From Pelargonium nanum (taxonomy: Eukaryota; Streptophyta; Magnoliopsida; Geraniales; Geraniaceae), in NCBI GenBank assembly GCA_036897485.1, contig JAYMTF010000860.1:1-29070 (forward strand): a DNA stretch of 29,070 nucleotides, given 5' to 3'. The translations under genes and the position numbers were made by a program. Under the pieces are notes generated by a model. That model did not search any database, had not been told where the DNA came from, and saw only the letters and a program-made list of their open reading frames with translations. The stretch's first letter is position 1. Each line of letters opens with the position of its first letter. This document shows, one piece after another, positions 22,301 to 29,070 of the stretch.

Positions 22301-25300
22301 AGGTGGAGGTGGAGGAATCTGTTCGTTATCATTGTCAGGCGGCGGTGGGGGAATCCATTCCTCATCTGGTGGGGGAGGAATAGCGAACCCATCATCGGAG
22401 ACAAAGGATAGTTGATCTGCAGATTGATTTGGCTCAACTTGAGGTTCTGAGAGAGCAAAATCTTTGGAACTTGACGCATTCCTAATATTTGAGTTAGCAA
22501 CAGGAGCTGCATCTTCAACTTCCATGTCCACATCCATATCAATGTCTTCCCCAGCATGAAATTCTAGATGGGAAGTACTTTCACCACAAAGTGCAGATCC
22601 GCTAACTTGTTCACTAACCAGTTCACCACTTCCCAACTGTTCAGTAGGCAAACCATAAGAAAAACCAGCACTAGTATCATTTTGGAATGGAACTTCAGCA
22701 GATACTGGTACTGTGTCAACATAAGATGAGACACGAGGATTTTCAGGAGTAGAACAGACAATTTTATTTTCAATTACATCTGGTTCAGAATCATGTCCCG
22801 TGCTTCTCTTTATTTTGTCCTTCCCTTGCAACGAAGAAAGGCCAGTTGCCTCAATTTCACCGGCCTGTTCACATTTAACAAGTTGCCCAGCCTCATCATC
22901 AATTATACTTTCAAGTCGTTTGAGCTGCCTTTCAGAATGCACCCAAAATGGATGCAAGGATGATCCATATGATAAAAGTGCTTTGCAATCTGAAAGTCTA
23001 ATCTCAACTTCCAAAATATACTTTTCCATCCAATCACGGCCATGCAGGTGATTCTTGGACCTGATAGCATATGTTTCACTATTAGAAGGAGAATATTAAA
23101 TGAACAAATAGAAGCATCCCTGCTTTTATTTGTAAGAATTATTGATGACAACCAAATGATCAAAAACAATTCAAATAGCAAATGAAAGAGAAAACAAAAT
23201 ACTCAACTCTTACCCTTTTAATGACTTCAATCTCTCCAGCAAATATTCACATCGTCTCAAAATACGTGAAGAAACATCAATTACTGACTTATGTTCTTCG
23301 TTGGCTCTAGTATCAAGTGCATACTTTTCTGTATCAGCTGCTGTTGAACACTTGTCTCCCGAAGTAGCATCAACAGCACCACAGCTAGATATTACATCAC
23401 TTCGGTAAGTGCCACCATTTTCAATGTTCGGAGCTTCATTATTATGTCCCATCCACTCATTGTTTCTGGATGCATGATCCCCTTTGCTTTGAAGAATCAA
23501 ATTTGGATCCATGGATGAATCTGTAGCAAGGAGGTCTGAAGAACCACTCAATTCAACGCCTGCCATTGAATTCAACTCATGTTTACTCACAGAAGCATTC
23601 TCTAATTTTTCTTCATTCAGACCATGGGCCAAATCCCTTGTACAAGCCAAAACTTCAGGTACTTCCCATGATGTTTCCCCTGTTTCAGTATTCCAGTAAT
23701 AATATTGCTTACTCTCTTCATGCATGACCATCTTCCAGCCTGCTGCACTCACTTCACCCACAACTTTTACATCAGTTGTTCCAGGATTAGAAATTTGTTC
23801 TGCTGAGCCCATTGCTTTGCATAAATCACCTGAGGCAGTAGTATCACTTTCTCTAGTATCACAGCCTTCTAGGTTCTGGAGAGCATCCAACAACATATAA
23901 TCATTCTCCATTTCCTGTTGTTTAACCTTCTCAGCAGCAAGGTCTTCAATTGCATTCACATTTGTATCTTCATGCCCCTCACCCGAAGCTCTCTCAGCCT
24001 AACCAAAATGAGAAGAAAAAAATCAGAGTTAACATGAATTAAGTATAAGATAAAGCACTTAGTATATGCATTGTTCAAAGTAGTTCACAGAAAAGGCTGG
24101 GAGAGGAGGGGATTCGGCAAAATCCTAAGCAGAATAATTACGATGTCAACTTACACTTGACATGTCTAGTGAAAAGTGATGACGAAAAATTTAGATCGCT
24201 CATAATCAATGGATTACTTAAAACATGAACAGCCAATTACAAACGGATACGACAAAAATGATTAAAGTTGTAAACAGTAAAATGAGTGTAAGAAAACTAG
24301 AGGACAATAACCTCATACCATAGTGATTAATGTTCATGAGTATGACTACTATATGGAAAACCAATTAAACAATGGAAATCCTAATACTGTCAGCAGTATA
24401 CCATTTATTTAAATATAATCAACTAAAAATGTTCTGCAATATTATTATAAGGAATTACAGTCTGCTGAAGCCAAGCTCAAAGCAAAATAAACCTGCTTAA
24501 AGGCTCAGCCTACACTTCAGCTCAAGTGAACATAGGTTGTGGAATCAATAAATTACCTCATCAATATTTTCAGCCAAAGAATCCTCCAAAGTGGCATGGT
24601 TGGATCTTTCATTTGATTCCTCGTCCAATTCATCATCACTGTACTGCCCAAGTAACAGCAGAGGATTTTCTGATTGTTGACCTGCACGCAAGATACTAAC
24701 AAGTCAATTTCTTGGCAAACCATAAGTCTATCTACTTATAAAATTGTTATTCTTAACCTAAACAATCACAAGCAGGAATAGTCTTGTAAAATAAATGTGA
24801 TATTTTCCAAAACAAGGAGGACAAAATGTGGTATAAAATGGGGAAAAATAAACTCGACACAACAACATTGGCAACCATTCATCACAGCCACCTGTTACAC
24901 AGGATAGAATTGTTAGTAGGGTATAAAGCAAATAAAGCCAGAGATATACGAACCGAGAGAAAAAAAATTCTGTCGAAATCTCCAAAACGCTTTGATGCTG
25001 CGAAATAGAGCATAACAGATTGGGAGTCATTCAAAATTTCACTGTGGCAGGGCCCGACCTGATCTGACAGTGAATGTTCCCAAGACCATATAGCCACCCT
25101 ACAGTCTGAAGAGTGAAGACAAATTCTTGGGACAACAACATAATATGTCTTGAACATAAATTTCCATATTTCCACCAAAATAATGTGGAGCACTCATGTC
25201 CTCTCTACATAGTCCTTTGAAGAAAACTGACGGAACCCACCTGAAGAAGTTGGAGAATTGGGTAACCCAGCTTGATGTTTTGGATCTAAGTCTCCTTCAA

Positions 25301-26594
25301 CTTCATCGTGCACAGAGGAGCCACCCAAATCTCCTGAGATTTAAACAGAGCACACAAGTTAATATCAATTAAATGTAACACATGTTGCACAAACTCATAA
25401 CAAATTTCATGATGTCAAATACCAATTGTGAAAGTTATTGATAGTGACTAGTAAAACTCATATGTTCTTGAAGGTTGTGCTAAGAAAGCCTTTTGTATTA
25501 CTAGAAAACAATATGTGTGCATCAGAAAAGAAATGCACAAATGAGATAGCATTAGATATGATGGAGTGGAGGAGAATAATATGAACAGAGGATCCTAAAG
25601 AGTTTTGCTAAAGGATTCATGAAGATTACTCCAACATTTTTTTGGGTAACACCTTGGTTGTTATTTTTGTAATGATATACACATCCTTAAACTTCACCAC
25701 AATAGATATCAATATTGAAGATTCACATTCATACACATACAGTTAAGTACAAAATAGTAAACATGGTATGAATCAATGAAAAGAATTCTGTAAGATAAAA
25801 GGTACTTACTATAGTTTAGTTTATCAACAAAGTCTTGGTTAATAGAGAGTTGGGAGTAGTTAAAGTAAATGTGTGGATTGACTCGGTTATAGACTTTATT
25901 AGTGGAGACGAAGTCGATGCGAAGGTAGTTTTTATAACCTATTATACTCTCAAAGATTACTTAAGCTTATATAAATCCCATCCCATGAACACTATATTCC
26001 AACTAATTAACTAATGTTATCATTTAACCAATGAATATTTTCTCCCGAAATACCAACAGGTTCTAGCTCCATCAGTCAAATATGGTTCAAATGTAGATCA
26101 CGAAAGAACCATGAATTGCGAGCAATTTTACTCTAGCCAAAGCTTCTATTTCATATTTTCATTATACTAGAAGTTGAAAGTTATGGTGTTTAATTGAAGC
26201 AGCTTCTCATACAATTCTAATCACTTACCATCACTCCATTGCCTAAATCATCAAACTGATGCATAAGGTACCAAAAATTAAACTCTAACCAATCAAAACC
26301 TAATAGAATGCAGTTAAAACAAAGTTCCATCCTCAATCACCACAACCAGTACAAAAAGGCATAAATATTTCCAAAATAATTCATAGTCAAGAATCTGAAA
26401 TGGCAATAAGAATCTTCCTCAAACAAGCCCTAGGAAAATCAACAGGGACGCGACGTAAGCAGACGCAAAAGATAAACCCTAAAAGTAATAGGGATGTGGA
26501 GGTGAGTACCAGAGGGTTCCGCGAAGAGATCAAGCTTGAATCGGCGACCGACGTTGCTCTTGGCGGCGAGGCGGCGCTCTTTTCTCTTCCCCCT
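19374..26594 (-). CDS. FNBP4: Tandem-WW, proline-rich FNBP4-like protein; conserved start codon replaced by AGG
   Basis: Ten exons in descending order: 26510-26594, 25241-25333, 24557-24681, 23214-23998, 21688-23060, 20788-20864, 20587-20682, 20415-20488, 19746-19878, 19374-19457. All phases agree and give about 974 codons before TGA. The first WW domain spans residues ~188-215 (GWKMVMHEE..QYYYWN..GETSWEVP). The second is at the extreme C-terminus (LPTGWQAYWDE..LVYYGN..TETTWTRP), split by the last intron. Four proline blocks (~residues 591-630) precede a Pro/Tyr/Ser-rich region, and the C-terminal third is lysine/arginine-rich. Animal FNBP4 has two WW domains that bind proline-rich partners; nuclear or splicing roles are inferred for plants. 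The normal N-terminus (as I recall, MGKRKERRLAA...LDLFAEPSG) is present, but its first codon, 26592-26594, reads AGG. The next in-frame Met is near residue 131. Confidence 0.85.
20035..20245. repeat. Diverged tandem duplication, period about 113 bp, in FNBP4-like intron 8
   Basis: GATTTCAAGTGCTCCTCATT (from 20035) reappears as GATTTCAAATGCTGCTCATT (from 20148), and similarity continues through TTTTCA..AAAGCTAAT/AAAGTTAAT, TTACTTCTCA/TTACTTTTCA, the A-rich ACAAAAAGGAT/ACAATAATGGAT, and ATAAC. The second copy also has a local TTCAAA microsatellite (about 20166-20190). Confidence 0.65.
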
Positions 26595-26860
26595 CGATTC
26601 GCTTTGATGGATAGGTATTGGATTTGAAATTTGATGTGTTGTGTGAGAGTGTTTTGGTTAAATTGGAAAAGACATGGAAGTTTGTGGCTTGGTAATGGAT
26701 GCTTCCTCTGCAGTTTGTTGTTTGCAACCAGCGGGTCATACATCTTTGACCCGAACCACCCGAACCCGAAAATTTATAGATCAACCAGTGGGCTCAGACC
26801 CGAATGGCCAGAAGTACCCATAACCATGGAGTGATGAGGAGCTGGATAAAAATTCGTGAC
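26595..26860. promoter_or_regulatory. Shared divergent promoter region (FNBP4-like and CBL genes)
   Basis: The first FNBP4-like exon (minus) and the presumed first CBL leader exon (plus) face away from each other across about 270 bases. The segment 26728-26810 is rich in GACCCGAA-type words and contains TGGGCT (within 26780-26800), a match to the plant site II element TGGGCY common in promoters of housekeeping genes. No TATA box suits both directions. Confidence 0.45.
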
Positions 26861-28520
26861 TCATCAGAGCATTTGACAGCGACCACACACAGAGAAGAAG
26901 ATTGCCGAGAACGAACCTTCACTCTCCTTGCCTTCTCTCTTCTAAGGTTTGATTTCAGCTTTCTGTTCTGTTCTGTTCCTCAGGTTTCTTACCAGCCAAA
27001 CAAACCTCAAACCTGCGAAAGCTACTGCATATCTTATCTGTTCATTGTCTTCTTCTGTGCTTTTGCAGAATTTTGTGAATTGAATCTCAGATTTTGGGAT
27101 ACTGTCAGATCGGCAGGTTTATACTCGTTCTTCTTCTGTTACAACCGTCGAATTGTGTTGAATTTTGCATTATTTTTTGTTCGTTGTTTCCTGAATTTTG
27201 TTGATTTGGATTATTCGGTCCTGGATCGGCTGGTTTTTTTGCATGCTTAGATCGGTGTTTTTGTTTTCCTGCTTAGTATATGAATTGAATGTATGTGTAT
27301 GAAATTATGAATTGCGGATTCCAGTTACGTTGGAGCCTGCTTTTTGCCTTCTCTGTTGCTTTTGTTTTTTTAAGTTTATTTTTCTGATGGCTTTAGTGGT
27401 GATAGATTGGGCTTGCAACTACTGGTTCACAGGAAACAAATTGGATACCAGGATACATATCATGAAACGATGAAATGTCATTGTTTCAGTTTTAACAGCT
27501 TTGCCTTGCCCGGTTATTTTTGGTATCATTTAGATTTGAAGTTGTGCTGACAAGGTAGGTTAGTCCTTTTTTGTGGAAAACATCTACTGGTCCCTTGTCT
27601 CTGAAAGTTGTGGGTTGGCAAGTTGTGACATTATTTTTATGGTTAGTACACCAGTACATGTTGGACTTGTTTGAAGGTTAGGTGTATTCATCTGCATGTA
27701 ATGTGTTTTGTTGACTGGTATGTTGGGCAAGTATTGGTTGGTTGATCTCTTTGTATTTTTTTTCTTCTGAAATTGGGGCAATTAATTAATTTGTCAATAT
27801 TCTTACAATGAAATTTGTAGATGATGTCTTCTGGTAAGGCGCAATCCAACTCTGTTTCTGGGGAGAAAATGCTTTTATTGTTACCGTGCTGATTTCTCAC
27901 TATATTTGCTTATAGAATATTTGATTCTGGCATGCTGCATCAATTTAAGAAACTGTGTATTTGGTGCTTTGTTCTGGAAAGATTTAAAATACATAAACTT
28001 TCAAATCGCCAGGAATGTTGGATGGATGTCCTTTTCTTTCCCACATGTAGTGTGTTAATGATACCCCAAAAGGTATTGCCCATTCCCCAACCACAACGTA
28101 AAGGACATTTTACTTTCTTGGCATTCTTTTGCTTGTGAAAATTCTCCTCTTGTATTCTTGACAATAACTTGTTGTTCCTGCCGACATATATTATTCTAAC
28201 CTTTTTTTTTTCTCTTTCTTTCTTCTATTGGCAGTTAAATTTTGAGTGCATTTTAGCATTTGGTTGTGTTATCTGAAGAAGGTCTCTCTCAGATCATAAG
28301 AAAAACGAAAGAGACAAGCTGCTTTAGCAACTGGGAGCTCCATTCATATACGCTCCGAAAGAAGCTCCGAAAGAAACACGTTCGACTTGCAGGAAATGGT
28401 TAATAGGTATGTTCTCTCGTTTGTCAGCTTATTAGGTCTTCCTTTGCATCAGCAACCTTAAATGTTAAATTTTGTTCTCTGTTGAACAGGTATGGAGTGT
28501 TTTGATGTGCAGAAGTTATC
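26861..28520 (+). other. Intron-containing 5' leader of the CBL gene
   Basis: A leader exon probably lies near 26861-26946. Further downstream are a strong polypyrimidine tract with acceptor TTGGCAG (exon from 28235), a donor AATAG|GTATGT (exon end 28406) and an acceptor TTGAACAG (exon from 28490). Leader exons 28235-28406 and 28490-28520 are well supported. The first donor is ambiguous between several GTs. Exon 28235-28406 carries a perfect 12-base tandem repeat GCTCCGAAAGAA at 28352-28375. Confidence 0.5.
28396..28505 (+). promoter_or_regulatory. Short upstream ORF completed by splicing in the CBL leader
   Basis: An ATG at 28396-28398 lies ten bases before the leader donor. After removal of intron 28407-28489 the frame reads M-V-N-R-Y-G-V-F and stops at TGA 28503-28505, 15 bases before the main ATG at 28521. 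In the unspliced message the same ATG opens a different frame. Such uORFs often lower translation of the main frame; the effect here is inferred. Confidence 0.5.
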
Positions 28521-29036
28521 ATGTTGCAGTGTATAGACGGGATAAAGCATTTATGTGCTTCCCTTATTTCGTGTTGTGGCCTTGATCAGCCATCAAGAGG
28601 CCTTGACGACCCCGAAATTCTTGCAAGGGAGACAGTTTGTATGATATCAGCCTACTGCTTCCTAATATGCTATTCATTTTTAGTTTATCCTTTATTACAT
28701 TTTACCTTCTATCTTTTCTGTAACCTATGGTAATTTATTCCATATATCAAGACTTTCTCTTTCCTGAATTGCGTCGTGTCTCTGAACTTCTGCAAATAAT
28801 AATGATAAATGTGAATGGAACTTAGATTAAATTTGGTATTCAAAGGTCTTCATATTAGCTTTAAAGTGTCCTTACTCATGCAGTTTTTCGTTGTTCCTTG
28901 TTTTTTCAAAACAACTATCAATTCATTACTTGAAATCTTTCTCTCTTGGGTGCAGTCAGTGTAAGTGAAATAGAAGCTCTCTATGAGCTTTTCAAAAAGA
29001 TCAGTAGTGCTGTGATAGATGATGGGCTTATTAACA

Positions 29037-29038
<2 letters not shown>
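28521..29038 (+). CDS. CBL: Calcineurin B-like calcium sensor, CBL2/CBL3 type (5' part, cut by window edge)
   Basis: Two coding exons, 28521-28638 and 28956-29038, join through phase 1 and give the first 67 residues of a protein normally about 225 long. The N-terminus [19 protein letters not shown] has cysteines at positions 4, 12, 18 and 19. In CBL2 and CBL3 such N-terminal cysteines are S-acylated and place the protein on the vacuolar membrane. Next come [15 protein letters not shown] and [20 protein letters not shown], a near-signature for CBLs, then DDGLINK at the start of the first EF-hand. The remaining EF-hands and the C-terminal FPSF motif lie outside the window. CBLs bind Ca2+ and activate CIPK kinases. 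Between CCG and RGL the protein is a few residues shorter than I remember for relatives. Confidence 0.88.

Positions 29039-29070
<32 letters not shown>
29039..29070 (+). repeat. (CT)n microsatellite starting at a CBL splice donor
   Basis: After AACAAG the intron begins GT and continues as an unbroken CT repeat to the window edge (at least 15 units). The donor is therefore GTCTCT, without the usual purines at positions 3-5. The reading frame and family intron position (after GLINK) support this as the exon end. Confidence 0.85.

Noticed and set aside
22021..22557. 178-codon minus-strand frame
   Set aside because: It is a frame-shifted shadow of FNBP4-like exon 5, with Leu/His/Met content produced by the proline-coding repeat.
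26804..27250. 148-codon plus-strand frame
   Set aside because: It overlaps the CBL promoter and leader, is Phe/Cys/Leu-rich as expected from T-rich DNA, and matches no family.
1..29070. CRISPR arrays, operons, bacterial mobile elements
   Set aside because: The window is plant nuclear DNA with spliced genes; no evenly spaced repeats of the CRISPR type were seen.

Overview
This is plant nuclear DNA. It is AT-rich, its genes are split by GT-AG introns, and the encoded families (an ATL-like membrane RING-H2 ligase, a calcineurin B-like protein, an Rf2-type glycine-rich organelle protein, and a tandem-WW FNBP4 relative) point to a eudicot. I cannot name the species. Exon joins below were made by hand from splice consensus plus reading-frame continuity, and most agree with family sequence that I remember.

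Layout, left to right. Positions 1-4600 are gene-poor, with degraded repeats. They include a tRNA-derived SINE on the minus strand (3904-4125) flanked by an 8-bp duplication, a second SINE-like fragment (about 2653-2800), and one unexplained reading frame (3459-3713, minus) that looks like a secreted peptide without its ATG. A three-exon RING-H2 E3 ligase gene lies at 5591-7135 (+). At 8356-8520 there is a U6-type Pol III promoter signature (USE, 24-bp gap, TATA) followed by a T-run terminator, which is a candidate small-RNA gene of unknown identity. A small intronless serine-rich-like gene sits at 10715-11068 (+). A broken Ty3/gypsy reverse transcriptase-RNase H relic covers about 11600-12172 (-).

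From 13225 to 17629 (-) is a four-exon gene of the Rf2 (fertility restorer) glycine-rich family. Its second intron holds a 131-bp tandem duplication and probable LTR-retrotransposon debris. A foldback (long inverted repeat) element lies at about 18465-18905. From 19374 to 26594 (-) is a ten-exon gene for an FNBP4-like protein with two WW domains and proline blocks. Its expected start codon reads AGG instead of ATG. Head-to-head with it, across a short shared intergenic region, is a calcineurin B-like (CBL2/3-type) calcium-sensor gene on the + strand. Its leader is split by introns, and its coding part runs from 28521 past the right edge. The window ends inside a CT microsatellite that begins directly at a CBL splice donor.

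The genes do not form a pathway. The only structural link between neighbours is the divergent FNBP4/CBL promoter.
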